A DNA stretch of 64,000 nt, from positions 1,054,001-1,118,000 of the forward strand of contig CAVZZV010000005.1 of NCBI GenBank assembly GCA_963779845.1, written 5' to 3'. Shown here piece after piece: positions 48,022 to 58,220 of this stretch; position 1 is the stretch's first letter; the number at the start of each line of letters is the position of its first letter. The notes beneath the pieces are model-generated. The model saw only the letters and a program-made list of their open reading frames with translations, was not told the DNA's origin and ran no database searches. The position numbers were made by a program, and so were the translations under genes. The stretch comes from CAVZZV01 sp963779845 (GTDB lineage: Bacteria; Bacteroidota; Bacteroidia; Bacteroidales; GCA-2748055).

Positions 48022-48127
48022 TTTATGGGGTATTTAATCAGCACCAGTGAATTTATGTATATGCATGATTGAATGATGGTTATAATTATTTTTCATAAAT
48101 TTCAACGCTCTGATATTTTGATATTTA

Positions 48128-48135
48128 CAAATTTA
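48128..48135 (-). promoter_or_regulatory. Possible internal -7 element before the sulfatase run
   Basis: On the minus strand this reads TAAATTTG, fitting TAnnTTTG, in the widest gap of the locus (48022-48186). No -33 partner is clear, so it is weak. Confidence 0.3.
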
Positions 48136-48186
48136 TCGGAAGATGATTAAATACCCCATATTTTTTTTTATATTATATGAACCTAA

Positions 48187-49694
48187 TTAATTTACCTTTC
48201 GGTATCCATTATTGGTAGGGTCGGATTCCAATAACGCGGGGTTCATTCTAAGTTCATCTCCGGGCAATGGCCACATTACATGGATTGGAAGGATATTCAA
48301 TTCCGGTTCATAAGTGTTGCCTTTAAGACTCTTTAACCACATCAACAAGATGCCCCAACGGATAAGGTCCATCCTTCGGTGCCCTTCCCCGGCCAATTCC
48401 CATCTCCGTTCGTCATAAATAGCCTGACGAAATTCCAGTTGGTTCAAGCCCGATAGTGGTTTGTCGGGTTCAAACGCCCGTTCCCTTACCTTATTAATAT
48501 ATTGATATGCATTTGCCGGGCCATTCAGTTCGTTTTCAGCTTCCGCTGCCATTAAATATACATCGGCCAACCGAAAGATGACATAATCATCTCCATGATT
48601 TTCTTTGGGGAATTGATTACATCTAAATTCCATTTTTTTGGCATGTACAAAAATTTCAGATCATAACCCAGATAGCTTGTGACTACAGTCAAGGGTTTTC
48701 GAAGATCATCTGCTGGGAATTTATCTAGAAGGTCTCCCATTGGGATTGCCAGCCCGCCACCATTAAAGCCTTCGTTACGCGCATCCAAGGCTGCGGTCAA
48801 AGCGTTCCTATCTTTCGAATTTTTAGGCTCATCCTGGATCCGGGGTGTAAAATAATTGATTTTTGTTCCTGGGTTTATGTCCTTGGTAAAAACAGCCTGG
48901 AGAATGTTCTCTTCATTAAATCCATCTGTTTTAACAAATAAATCTTCAAAATTGTCAAGCAACCTATGTGGTGATTCATTGATGATTTCAACCGCCTTAT
49001 CCCGGGCTTCTTTCCAGTTTTGCTGGATAAGATAAATTTTTACCATCAAAGTAGCCGCGGCCCACTTGCTGGCCCTTCCCAAATCATTTCCGGAATAACT
49101 ATCGGCCAAAAAATCCTGAGCCAGCTGTAAGTCCTTCAAAATATCGGTACGGATCACATTTTTATCAGAACGTCCCAATGTTTGTATTTCTTCAAGTGGC
49201 AGGGCATCCCGATAATAGGGGACGTTGCCATAAATATTCGTTAAATGGTAATATGCCAACGATCGCATAAACAATGCTTCGCCCAGGTATTGATTTTTTG
49301 CTTCTTCCCTAATTTTATCATTGTCGGCAAAACTGCCCATCAGCATATTGGCATTATATATTTGTTTATAGAATAATTTCCAGGTTGCCTGCAAGGATTC
49401 ATTGTCTTCATCGATATTATAATTGCAAAGCTGGGCCAAACCACCGCTACCAGCCCGGCTAGGCTCAATCTCATCTGCACAATAGGTGTAAAACCGGTCA
49501 ATGCCATATCCCTCATAATAAACACCATCGTAAAAAGAGGTATATAATCCATTAACGCCTGCCTTTATTTCATCTTCAGTGTTGAAATAATTCTCCGGGG
49601 ACAAAATAGCCCTCGGGTCTTCGGTCAAAAAATTATCGCAACTGAAAAGGTTCAGGAGCAATAATGCAATTGTGAATAATTTTATGTTTTTCAT
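48187..49694 (-). pseudogene. SusD/RagB-like lipoprotein, one frameshift
   Basis: A surface lipoprotein (signal ending FSC) that binds the substrate and caps the SusC pore. The first frame gives 380 residues (to 48552) with typical SusD segments (FLTEDPRAILSPENYF, YGNVPYYRDALPLEE, RASKWAAATLMVKIYL). The C-terminal part is in another frame: DDYVIFRLADVYLMAAEAENEL, RRWELAGEGHRRMDLIRWG, up to 48187. The break is at about 48600-48625 in a CCCCAAAGAAAAT run; one base restores the frame and the complete protein. Directly after susC (41 bases). Confidence 0.87.
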
Positions 49695-49735
49695 CTGTCC
49701 TTTTTTTATAGATTAACAAATCTGAAATTTAAAAA

Positions 49736-52700
49736 TCAAAATGTTGCCTTAACGCCAAACATAATAGTCTTTCCGTAAGGATACTCCCCACTGGAAAACC
49801 CTGAAACGATATTGTCCGTTCCATCTGCACTGACTTCCGGGTCACCAAGTCGAAAATCTGAAAGCAAAAGCAAATTCGAGCCGGAGAAATAGACACTCAA
49901 ATTTTGAATGGAATTTAAACCCAATTTTTCAATCGGCACATTATAGGTAAACCGAACATTTTTCAGTCGTAAATGAGACCCGTCTTCAACCATCGCAGTA
50001 TTGCTTTTGGCTGTGGCTAAAGTTAAAATCGACCCGGCAACGGGAATATCAGAACCTTGGTTATCGGGAGTCCAACGGTTTAGCAACTCCTTGTATTTAT
50101 TCTGTTCAGACCTGCCAAACCACCCAGCTTGGGAAAATGTGTTGAAAACTTCGTTCCCGTATGTACCTTGGATGAAAAAGTCCAGTTCAAAATTTTTCCA
50201 TGTAAGTGTATTCTGGATACTCCCAAAAAAATCGGGTTGTGGGCTTCCTATAACATGAAAATCCTCCTCCGTTATAGTCCCATCACCATTTGGATCTTCA
50301 AAGTGGGGGCCACCAAGGATTTGCCCAGATTGATTGCTGGCTTCTATTTCTTCTTGCGACTTCCATGTTCCCAAATAGTTTACACCTACAAATACAGGCG
50401 CAGGTTGACCAACGATCAATCTACCAGAGGTACCGCCACTAATTGGGTCGGCAATGTCAATAAAATCTACTCCGCCCAAATCCAACACTTTATTACGGTT
50501 GCCCGATAGGATAAAAGTAGTAGCCCACCGAAAATCGCTGCTGGATATATTGACAGAATTTATCATTAATTCTAACCCCTTATTCCTTATCGATCCCCGA
50601 TTTTCCAATTTGTCCACGAACCCTGTTTGTTGTGGAATTTGAACATCCAACAATAAATCACTTGTCTTTTTGTTATAATAATCCATTTCGAATGATAACC
50701 GCCTGTTGAAAAAACCGAACTCCAACCCAATATCCAGTTGTTGTGTTGTTTCCCATCTTAATTCTTCATTTGCAGGCCTTCCAAATATAACGGCAGTTTG
50801 TGGCATATCATTAAAATATGCATTTGTGCCCGATAGTGTGGACAATGTCCTGTAAGAATTAATTCCCTGACTGCCTGAGTTTCCATAACTGGCCCTAAGC
50901 TTCAGGTTGTCAAAAACATCTAACTTTTTAATAAATTCTTCCTGATCCAATCGCCAGGCAATACCTGCGGATGGAAAAAAGGCATAAATATTCTCCGTTT
51001 TGGCGAATTTAGAGGAACCGTCAACCCGGCCCACAAGAGTTAACAGATACTTGTCCTGAAAAGAATAGTTGGCCCTTCCCAGCCAAGAGACCAACTGAAA
51101 ACTATCCCAATTGGATTGGACCACATTACGTGTTGGATCTGAGCCGACAGACAAGTTGTTGTACTTGAGGGCATCATTAGAGAACCCGTATCCAGCTGAC
51201 ATCAGGTTTTCTGATTTCTGTGTTTGCCAGGTAAATCCTCCGAGTAAATCAATTCGATGACCTTTTCCTAAATCAATATTATAGGCAATTGTGTTTTCAT
51301 TAAGCAGGTTTAATCTTGAATCCATAGCAACACTTCCGTCACCACCAGCATTTATTAACCGGTTTTCCGGCAAGAGACCGGGATTATAGATATTATCTTT
51401 AGAAAAGTTTATTTCCGGCCCAAAAGTGGATCGTAAAACCAAGTTTTTTATAGGTTCTATTTCAAGAAAAACACTGCCGAATATATTTGTTCGGATCGTG
51501 TGGTCTTCTCTTAATTCGAAATCGGCAACCGGGTTCCTCTGGTAACTGCCATTTACCGGGTTCAGTCCGGTATATTCGCCATTTTCATCATAAATAGCCC
51601 TGGTTGTCAGTACATTTAAATAAACGTTCTTATAATTCACCTTATTGTTTTCCCTTAAACTTCTAGATGAGTTTAAAGTAAGCCCCATCCTTATTTTATC
51701 TGACAAATCAATGTTAAGCTTCGTGTTAAAAGTGTATCTTTCAAAGCCTGAATTCTTTATTAAACCCTCCTGGTTAAAGTAGTTAGCTGAAACGTAATAG
51801 TCAATTTTGCGATCAGATGACTGCCCTGAAACAGAAATATCTGCATTGTATATTGGTGCATTCCCTGTAATTTCATCTATCCAGTCTGTATTTGAATAAC
51901 TTTCAGAGGTTGGGAAAGTCAAAGAGCTTGAGGTATTTACGTCATATTCATTTACCCAGGCCGCTAACTGAGGACCATCCATGAGCTCAACAGTTTTTGT
52001 GATCATCTGTACCCCTGAATATGCATTGAAAGATACTTTCGGCTTGCCCGGTAATGCTCCACTACCTGATTTTGTGGTGATCAAGACTACTCCATTGGCC
52101 CCACGTGTACCATAAATCGCAATTGAAGTGGCATCTTTAAGAATATTCACAGATTGGACGTCGTTAGTATTAAGATTGTTCAAATTATACCCTGTGCCCA
52201 TAATATAACCATCAACTACATAAAGCGGGTCATTATCACCTTTAATCGAATTTCCGCCCCGTATGCGAATGATGCTCGCCGCCCCAGGTTCGCCACTTGT
52301 TTGGGTAACGTGAACACCGGCGACACGACCCTGCAACATTTGTTCCAGTCGGGCTGCCGGAATATTTTCCAGGTTTTTTCCTTTAACCGAACCAACAGCA
52401 CCGGTCAAATCGCCCTTTTTAACAGAACCATACCCGATTGCTACAACCTCTTCAATTCCAATGGACTCTACTTCCATTACTACGTCAATAATTCTTTTAT
52501 CGGCAATCAAAATTTCCTGCGTTTTCATCCCTACAAATGAAAATACTAGTGTTGCATCATTCGAAATAATTATGTTTAATGAGTACCTTCCATTCAGATT
52601 GGTAATTGTTCCGTTGGTTGTGCCTTTTGCAACCACCGAAACACCAACAAGCGGCTCGCCATTAGAGTCGGTAACTGTCCCAGAGACTTCTTCCTGTAGA

Positions 52701-52828
52701 GGTTGTGGGAAAGTAATCGCAGATACAGTCAATGGGTAACCAATAAGCATCACTATGGTGAAACTCAGGATTCGCCATAATTTTTTTTGATTTCCCCAAA
52801 CAAAAAATAGTGACATCATTTTTTTCAT
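49736..52828 (-). CDS. SusC/RagA-type TonB-dependent transporter
   Basis: A 1030-residue outer-membrane importer. After a signal sequence there is a carboxypeptidase-like domain (about 46-120, VSGTVTDSNGEPLVGVSV), the SusC box and plug (about 130-245, EEVVAIGYGSVKKGDLTGAV, LYVVDGYIMG, ATSIAIYGTRGANGV) and a long barrel ending in KATF. With SusD it imports oligomers or similar ligands using TonB energy. No ECF sigma/anti-sigma or hybrid sensor gene stands next to it, unlike many Bacteroidota loci. Confidence 0.95.
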   Translation of the reverse strand: MKKMMSLFFVWGNQKKLWRILSFTIVMLIGYPLTVSAITFPQPLQEEVSGTVTDSNGEPLVGVSVVAKGTTNGTITNLNGRYSLNIIISNDATLVFSFVGMKTQEILIADKRIIDVVMEVESIGIEEVVAIGYGSVKKGDLTGAVGSVKGKNLENIPAARLEQMLQGRVAGVHVTQTSGEPGAASIIRIRGGNSIKGDNDPLYVVDGYIMGTGYNLNNLNTNDVQSVNILKDATSIAIYGTRGANGVVLITTKSGSGALPGKPKVSFNAYSGVQMITKTVELMDGPQLAAWVNEYDVNTSSSLTFPTSESYSNTDWIDEITGNAPIYNADISVSGQSSDRKIDYYVSANYFNQEGLIKNSGFERYTFNTKLNIDLSDKIRMGLTLNSSRSLRENNKVNYKNVYLNVLTTRAIYDENGEYTGLNPVNGSYQRNPVADFELREDHTIRTNIFGSVFLEIEPIKNLVLRSTFGPEINFSKDNIYNPGLLPENRLINAGGDGSVAMDSRLNLLNENTIAYNIDLGKGHRIDLLGGFTWQTQKSENLMSAGYGFSNDALKYNNLSVGSDPTRNVVQSNWDSFQLVSWLGRANYSFQDKYLLTLVGRVDGSSKFAKTENIYAFFPSAGIAWRLDQEEFIKKLDVFDNLKLRASYGNSGSQGINSYRTLSTLSGTNAYFNDMPQTAVIFGRPANEELRWETTQQLDIGLEFGFFNRRLSFEMDYYNKKTSDLLLDVQIPQQTGFVDKLENRGSIRNKGLELMINSVNISSSDFRWATTFILSGNRNKVLDLGGVDFIDIADPISGGTSGRLIVGQPAPVFVGVNYLGTWKSQEEIEASNQSGQILGGPHFEDPNGDGTITEEDFHVIGSPQPDFFGSIQNTLTWKNFELDFFIQGTYGNEVFNTFSQAGWFGRSEQNKYKELLNRWTPDNQGSDIPVAGSILTLATAKSNTAMVEDGSHLRLKNVRFTYNVPIEKLGLNSIQNLSVYFSGSNLLLLSDFRLGDPEVSADGTDNIVSGFSSGEYPYGKTIMFGVKATF

Positions 52829-52895
52829 AGCTTAGATTTAATTTTAATTAATAATATAGTGATTTTCGTTTTTCCATTTAACTCATTTCTTTTTT

Positions 52896-53789
52896 TTATG
52901 CTTTTGCTCGTATTATATTTTCTTTTCGACTATCTATAAGGATTTGTCCAAATTCAGCCAGGTCACTAAAAATAATATCAGGCTGAAATTCTTCTTTTTC
53001 TGCAATTTCCATGGTTGTTTCGCCGGATAAAACGAGCACTCCCAATATTTTTGCATTCCGGGCCATTTTTAGATCAGTATAGATTCGATCTCCAACCATG
53101 GCAACCTGTGTGGGTTGAAGGTTGTGATTTTTCAAAATTCCGTCTAACATCCGTGGGCTTGGTTTCCCAATCACTACATCCGGAGCCTTCCCTGTTGAGT
53201 GTTCGAGGGCCGCACAAATCGATCCACAATCGACCAGAATAACCGATTCGTTTGTTGGACATACTCGGTCTGGATTGGTCGCCACATATAGCATTCCTTT
53301 TGAAATCCACCAGGCAGCACGACAAAGTCGCGAATAAGTCATTGAGGTGTCGAACCCAACAACTACAGCATCTGGTTGGTCGTTTGCATCATCTTCGGTT
53401 GACTCATATCCGGCAACTCTAAATTCACTAATCATACTTGGAGTTCCGAGGATGAACAAACGCTTTACTTCTGAATGATTTTGCTTAAGATATTCAATGG
53501 TAGCTAATGATGCTGTGTATATCTCCTTAGGTGTAGCTACGATGCCCATTTCTTTTAGATGGCTAACGTAGTCATCTGTGCTCTTTGATGAATTATTAGT
53601 CAGGAAAGAATATCCAATTCCAAGTACTTTAAGGTTTTCCAAAAATGAAATAGTAAATGGGAATAAGGTGCTTCCATTGTAAATTGTTCCGTCCATATCC
53701 ATAGCTATATGTTTTATGTTGCGTAAACGGTCCCGTAATTTCGTTGAAAAAGGTGTTTCCATTTCAATCTTATTATTTTGTGAGCTCAT
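52896..53789 (-). CDS. HAD-IIA phosphatase (NagD/AraL-like)
   Basis: A cytosolic phosphatase of about 297 residues. Motif I is MDMDGTIYNGS (Asp31, Asp33), motif II FLTNNSSKS, motif III GKPSPRM and motif IV MVGDRIYTDL, with the C2 cap between II and III typical of NagD, AraL and glycerol phosphate phosphatases. The ATG at 53789 is 4 bases after the transporter stop; longer in-frame starts would overlap. Next to a G1P dehydrogenase homologue it recalls the araL-araM pair of Bacillus. Substrate likely a small phosphate ester such as glycerol phosphate (inference). Confidence 0.88.
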   Translation of the reverse strand: MSSQNNKIEMETPFSTKLRDRLRNIKHIAMDMDGTIYNGSTLFPFTISFLENLKVLGIGYSFLTNNSSKSTDDYVSHLKEMGIVATPKEIYTASLATIEYLKQNHSEVKRLFILGTPSMISEFRVAGYESTEDDANDQPDAVVVGFDTSMTYSRLCRAAWWISKGMLYVATNPDRVCPTNESVILVDCGSICAALEHSTGKAPDVVIGKPSPRMLDGILKNHNLQPTQVAMVGDRIYTDLKMARNAKILGVLVLSGETTMEIAEKEEFQPDIIFSDLAEFGQILIDSRKENIIRAKA

Positions 53790-53793
53790 TTTT

Positions 53794-55092
53794 TTAATTT
53801 TTTGATCCATATCCATCAGCTTTGGCAGGCCATGCCAATAAAAAGGTAAATGTCCCTGTAATCCCAATTACGATCAATGCCCCAAAGGCATAATTCCAGC
53901 CTAAATGTCCGGCCAGATAGCCCAATCCCCATCCTGAAACCACTGTACTTGCATATCCGAAAAGTCCGGTAAATCCCACGGCTGTTGCTGCGGCACGTTT
54001 GGTGGCCAGATTAGCTGCCGCTATGCCAATTAGTGCCTGAGGACCGTAGATGCAGAAACCGGCCGCCATCAGGATTAAAGTTGCAACCCACGTGGGAGGT
54101 GCAACTAAAAACCAAAACAGAAAGATAAAAAAGGTGGCAAGTGCCATGGAAAACACACATACACGTGGAGATCGTCCACCAAAATAGCGATCGGTAGCCC
54201 ATCCGGCACTGAGCATGCCAGCAATTCCTGAAATCTCAAATGCGGCAACCATCCATCCGGCATGAGGGATGGAAATACCTTTCCATTCACTCAGCAAGGT
54301 AGGTCCCCAGTCCAGCACGGCATAACGTATGGTGTATACAAAAAAATTGGCAAAGGCGATAATCCAGATATATGGGTTTCTAAAGACCTGCTTGCGAACA
54401 AATTGTTTGAATTCGGCAGATGTGTATTTGTGCTCGGCTTCCTCCTGTGTAACACCTTCCGGACGTATGGCAGGCAACCCTACTGAAGCAGGAGTATCAC
54501 GAAGGGCAATCCAAAGTCCTACAGCTCCGGTAAGGGCTATTGCTGCCGGAAGATAAAAACCCCATCTCCAGCCCCATAAAGTAACTACATAGCCGCCGAT
54601 AATAACTACAAGTCCTGCTCCAATGGAATGGGATGTATTCCATATAGACATTTTTGTCGCCAGTTCCTTAGGTGGTATCCAGTGGGTCAGCAGGCGGGCG
54701 CATGGCGGAAATCCCATTCCCTGGAACCATCCGTTGAACATCCACACAATACCAAGTGCCAGGACTGCTGAGCTAAACCCAAAAATAATGTTGCATACTG
54801 CCGAAAGTACTAAGCCAATAACCATGAAATATCGGGCATTGACCCGGTCTCCAATAAAACCGTTGACAAATTTTGAAACACCGTAGATCAAACCATGCAG
54901 TGTCAGAAAAATCCCCAATTCGACTTTTGTTATCCCGAGGTCGGTTTGCATGGCTGGCATGGCTATACTCAGGTTCTTCCGGACAAAGTAGAACAAAGCA
55001 TAGCCAACCATACTCGCTATTATTGTTCGGGTCTGCCAGTATTTAAATTTTTTAGCAACGACCGGACCCATTGTATTTGCGTAATCGCTCAT
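53794..55092 (-). CDS. Organophosphate:phosphate antiporter (GlpT/UhpC-like MFS)
   Basis: A 432-residue inner-membrane protein with 12 predicted helices. The GlpT/UhpT/UhpC (OPA) signature is visible: YFVRKNLSIAMPAM near the N-terminus and NGWFQGMGFPPCARLLTHW with WNTSHSIGAG later. Family members exchange glycerol-3-phosphate or hexose phosphate for phosphate. Situated between the G1P dehydrogenase and phosphatase genes, glycerol phosphates are the likely cargo (inference). Confidence 0.92.
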   Translation of the reverse strand: MSDYANTMGPVVAKKFKYWQTRTIIASMVGYALFYFVRKNLSIAMPAMQTDLGITKVELGIFLTLHGLIYGVSKFVNGFIGDRVNARYFMVIGLVLSAVCNIIFGFSSAVLALGIVWMFNGWFQGMGFPPCARLLTHWIPPKELATKMSIWNTSHSIGAGLVVIIGGYVVTLWGWRWGFYLPAAIALTGAVGLWIALRDTPASVGLPAIRPEGVTQEEAEHKYTSAEFKQFVRKQVFRNPYIWIIAFANFFVYTIRYAVLDWGPTLLSEWKGISIPHAGWMVAAFEISGIAGMLSAGWATDRYFGGRSPRVCVFSMALATFFIFLFWFLVAPPTWVATLILMAAGFCIYGPQALIGIAAANLATKRAAATAVGFTGLFGYASTVVSGWGLGYLAGHLGWNYAFGALIVIGITGTFTFLLAWPAKADGYGSKN

Positions 55093-55151
55093 CTTGTTTT
55101 TCTCAATGTTAGCTTATCAGAAGCGAAATATTCCATTTACTTTTACTCAAT

Positions 55152-56486
55152 TTAAATTTCCCAGATTCCATCTTTGGCGAACAATCCATCCAGCCATTGA
55201 TTCAGATAGCCGGTTTGTATTGCAAGATCGAGTACGGTATAGCGGCGACGAATAAACTGGGCGCGGATAAATGTGTTACGCAAGCGTGAGCGGCTCATGC
55301 CAATGTCTTCTGGCTCAGTAGGAGCACCAACCAGTTTTAGTCGTCTTTTCACCTCTTTGTAGGGAACAATCTGGTTTCTTAGGCGTTCGCGGATTTCCGG
55401 CCAGTTGTCCTTAAATTGTTTTAGTTGAAAGGCTAATCCTTCCCGCGAAATGTACTTAGCTTTAGTTTCCTGAACTCCGATAGTAGGGAAATCAGTTCCT
55501 GCAAACATTTGCAGAGCATCAGCTTCTAATTTTTCAGGACTTGGCCAGTCTTTACAACAGGCGTCAATATCCAGCTCGCCGACAGGTGTTTTGAGAACCT
55601 GCTCGAAAAATGCGGTAACTGCCAAAGTTCCTAAACTAACCTGAAATCCATGAGAAATAGGTTCGCCATTATTTGAAAAGTGTTCCATATTCCACAAGTG
55701 GCTGAACTGGTGTTCGGCTCCGGAAGCGGGACGGCTGGATTTCGACCATTGCATAGCAAAACCAGCTAACATTAAACCTTCAATCAGCTTTGAAATGGCT
55801 TCTGAATTTCCATCAGCTACCCCCTGGGGATCAGAAAGTGCATGGGCTAGATCATCCTGGACAATTGACCAGGCCTGTATATCGATAGGTTCAACTCCGA
55901 TGCTGTCGGCTAGAATCCAATCAGCTCCGGCAGTTATTTTGGCAAATAAATCAGCATAGCCGGAGGCAGTCATTTCGGCGGGTGCGTTTCTAATGATATC
56001 TATGTCGGCCAAACAAGCCTGCGGAGCCGGACAATTAAATGTTTGCTTTGCTCCATTGGCTGTTATTGATGCGCCAAAAGCGGTGTAACCATCCATTGAA
56101 GCCGCAGTAGCCACACACATGTAGGGTCTGCGTGTAAGATGTGAGGCTAGTTTGGTCAGGTCGTTAATTGTTCCGGAACCTACGGCTATGGGAATAGCAT
56201 CGTGCACTTGCAATACAGAAACCAACTGATCGATATACATATATTCTGCATACAGTTCAGGATCGGTGAAAATAAAAGGGGTTTCCTGCTCAAGACCTGC
56301 AACTATTAATTCTTCATATACTTTTTGTCCGGCAACACGGTAGGTTGTCTGATCTGCAATAACAACGGCTTTTTTGCCGGGGAACTGCTCTTTGAATATC
56401 AAAGGAACCTGGTTTAGAATACCGTTTCCTATTTGCAGCGCTCGAGTTTCGCTTGCTGATTTCAGTGCTTTTTCTACTCTTGACAT
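55152..56486 (-). CDS. sn-Glycerol-1-phosphate dehydrogenase homologue (AraM/EgsA)
   Basis: A 444-residue NAD(P)-dependent dehydrogenase interconverting sn-glycerol-1-phosphate and dihydroxyacetone phosphate. Family motifs are AVGSGTINDLTK (nucleotide site, about 102-112), AASMDGYTAFGAS and the metal ligands Asp179 (SGYADLFAK), His259 (SGAEHQFSH) and His279 (ISHGFQ). The protein is longer than Bacillus AraM, with an extended C-terminus. In archaea and Bacillus it makes lipid precursors; here its neighbours (GDPD, GlpD, transporter) point to catabolic use in the DHAP direction (inference). Confidence 0.88.
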   Translation of the reverse strand: MSRVEKALKSASETRALQIGNGILNQVPLIFKEQFPGKKAVVIADQTTYRVAGQKVYEELIVAGLEQETPFIFTDPELYAEYMYIDQLVSVLQVHDAIPIAVGSGTINDLTKLASHLTRRPYMCVATAASMDGYTAFGASITANGAKQTFNCPAPQACLADIDIIRNAPAEMTASGYADLFAKITAGADWILADSIGVEPIDIQAWSIVQDDLAHALSDPQGVADGNSEAISKLIEGLMLAGFAMQWSKSSRPASGAEHQFSHLWNMEHFSNNGEPISHGFQVSLGTLAVTAFFEQVLKTPVGELDIDACCKDWPSPEKLEADALQMFAGTDFPTIGVQETKAKYISREGLAFQLKQFKDNWPEIRERLRNQIVPYKEVKRRLKLVGAPTEPEDIGMSRSRLRNTFIRAQFIRRRYTVLDLAIQTGYLNQWLDGLFAKDGIWEI

Positions 56487-56560
56487 CTCTGTTTTTATTG
56501 TTTAAACATCTTTTATTTACTTGTTATAAAACCGTTTTTGCTTACAGAAATTATTAATTT

Positions 56561-58141
56561 TTAATCCCCCAAGGCTTTCATTCTAAATGTTTTATTCTCC
56601 GGAGTTTCATGCTCCTGTTGGAAAAGTTTTTCCACCTGTTCCACAATCTCCGGATGTTGGGAAGAGACATCGGTCAATTCCGGAATATCCTCTTCGAGAT
56701 TATACAAATGCACAGCTAAACTATCCTTGAAAAGATGTCTGCGAATGGCTTTCCATTTGCCAATTCTGATCGACTGTTGTCCTCCTGAGCCTGGAAATTC
56801 CCAATACAAAAAATCATGTTTTTGCTGATTTTCTTTCCCCATTAATGTGGGAAAGAAACTTATACCATCAATATTTGTAGGTGGTGTAATGTTGGCAACT
56901 TCACATAAAGTAGGTAATACATCATAAAATGATGAGATAAGACTAGTTTGCGAACCAGTCTTTATTTTTCCTGACCAATGGGCGATCATCGGGATACGGA
57001 TACCACCTTCGGTAAGTTCACCTTTTCCCCAGCCCGGACCACATTTAAATGGTTTGGCGCTGTCGAACCATGGTGAATCAGTTCCTCCTGCATTGGCCGG
57101 TCCATTATCGCTTGAAAATATAATCAGCGTGTTCTCATATAATCCTAGTTCTTTAAGAACTGCTACCAACTCACCAACCTGCTCGTCTAAATACGACACC
57201 ATAGCAGCAAAAGTGGCATGTGGGTATCTAACAGGAAAGTAATTCTTGTCTGCAAGATAGGGTTCTTCTTCCCCAAATTTTTTATGGTAATAATCAATCC
57301 AATGCTTCGGGGCCTGGAGTGCTGTGTGAGGAATTGTGGTAGCATAATACATGAAAAACGGATGATCTTTGTTTTCCTTTATAAACTTAATAACCTGGGT
57401 TTGCATTACTGTGGGGGCATAATCTTTCAATGCGAAACTGGAATAGCTTTTTTCATCATATGGGTCAAAGTCTTCCGGGAAAATAAAATCTTTATACTTG
57501 GTCCCAGGGACGATCAACTTGTTATCAAGCCAGACTTTTGTAGTATCTTCCCATAAATACCGGGGATAATAATTCCATGCCTGGCGTTGGCAATTGAACC
57601 CAAAGAAAGAGTCGAAACCTAATTTATTTGGGGTACCCTCGGATAGAGGCGCTCCTAGTCCCCATTTCCCAACTATTCCTGTTTTGTATCCCGCTTTTTG
57701 AAGATACGAAGCAAGCGTTGGGGTACCAGCCTTTAAGGGGTACTGGCCTTCTAATGTGGGATTTTCCTGGGCTTTTACATAATCCCAAACATCTCCTCTT
57801 TCCTCCCACTCGTCATTTGCCCTGATCTGGGCATGTCCCGTATGTTTCCCTGTCAGGAGCACACATCGGGAAGGGGCACAAAGAGGTGCTCCGGCATAAT
57901 GTTGTGAAAAAATCATCCCATTTGCCGCAAGAGCATCAATGTTCGGTGTCTCGATTTTCTCCTGACCATAGCATCCCAATTGTGCATATCCCAGATCATC
58001 GGCTAGTATATATATGATATTAGGTTTTAATGGTTCTATTCCATCTTGCTTGCGGGAAGTATTTCCACATGAAACTAATATTCCAAATGCCGCAAATGAT
58101 AATGAAGGCAAAATGATTCTGTTAAATTTTGTTCCTGTCAT
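56561..58141 (-). CDS. Sulfatase G (S1 family, CAPSR), lipoprotein
   Basis: A 526-residue sulfatase, lipobox ILVSC. Formylglycine Cys88 in LCAPSRCVLLTG; metal motifs ILADDLGYAQ and FSSDNGPA. Similar to sulfatase C. It is the only sulfatase on the glycerophosphate side of the locus, between the glycerophosphodiesterase and the G1P dehydrogenase genes, hinting that it acts on a sulfated glycerophosphate compound (inference). Confidence 0.9.
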   Translation of the reverse strand: MTGTKFNRIILPSLSFAAFGILVSCGNTSRKQDGIEPLKPNIIYILADDLGYAQLGCYGQEKIETPNIDALAANGMIFSQHYAGAPLCAPSRCVLLTGKHTGHAQIRANDEWEERGDVWDYVKAQENPTLEGQYPLKAGTPTLASYLQKAGYKTGIVGKWGLGAPLSEGTPNKLGFDSFFGFNCQRQAWNYYPRYLWEDTTKVWLDNKLIVPGTKYKDFIFPEDFDPYDEKSYSSFALKDYAPTVMQTQVIKFIKENKDHPFFMYYATTIPHTALQAPKHWIDYYHKKFGEEEPYLADKNYFPVRYPHATFAAMVSYLDEQVGELVAVLKELGLYENTLIIFSSDNGPANAGGTDSPWFDSAKPFKCGPGWGKGELTEGGIRIPMIAHWSGKIKTGSQTSLISSFYDVLPTLCEVANITPPTNIDGISFFPTLMGKENQQKHDFLYWEFPGSGGQQSIRIGKWKAIRRHLFKDSLAVHLYNLEEDIPELTDVSSQHPEIVEQVEKLFQQEHETPENKTFRMKALGD

Positions 58142-58220
58142 TGCAGAGTATTATTTATTATTTTCAAATTCTAATAATATATTGTTTGCAATAAAAACTC
58201 CATATCCTTCATCAATAATT

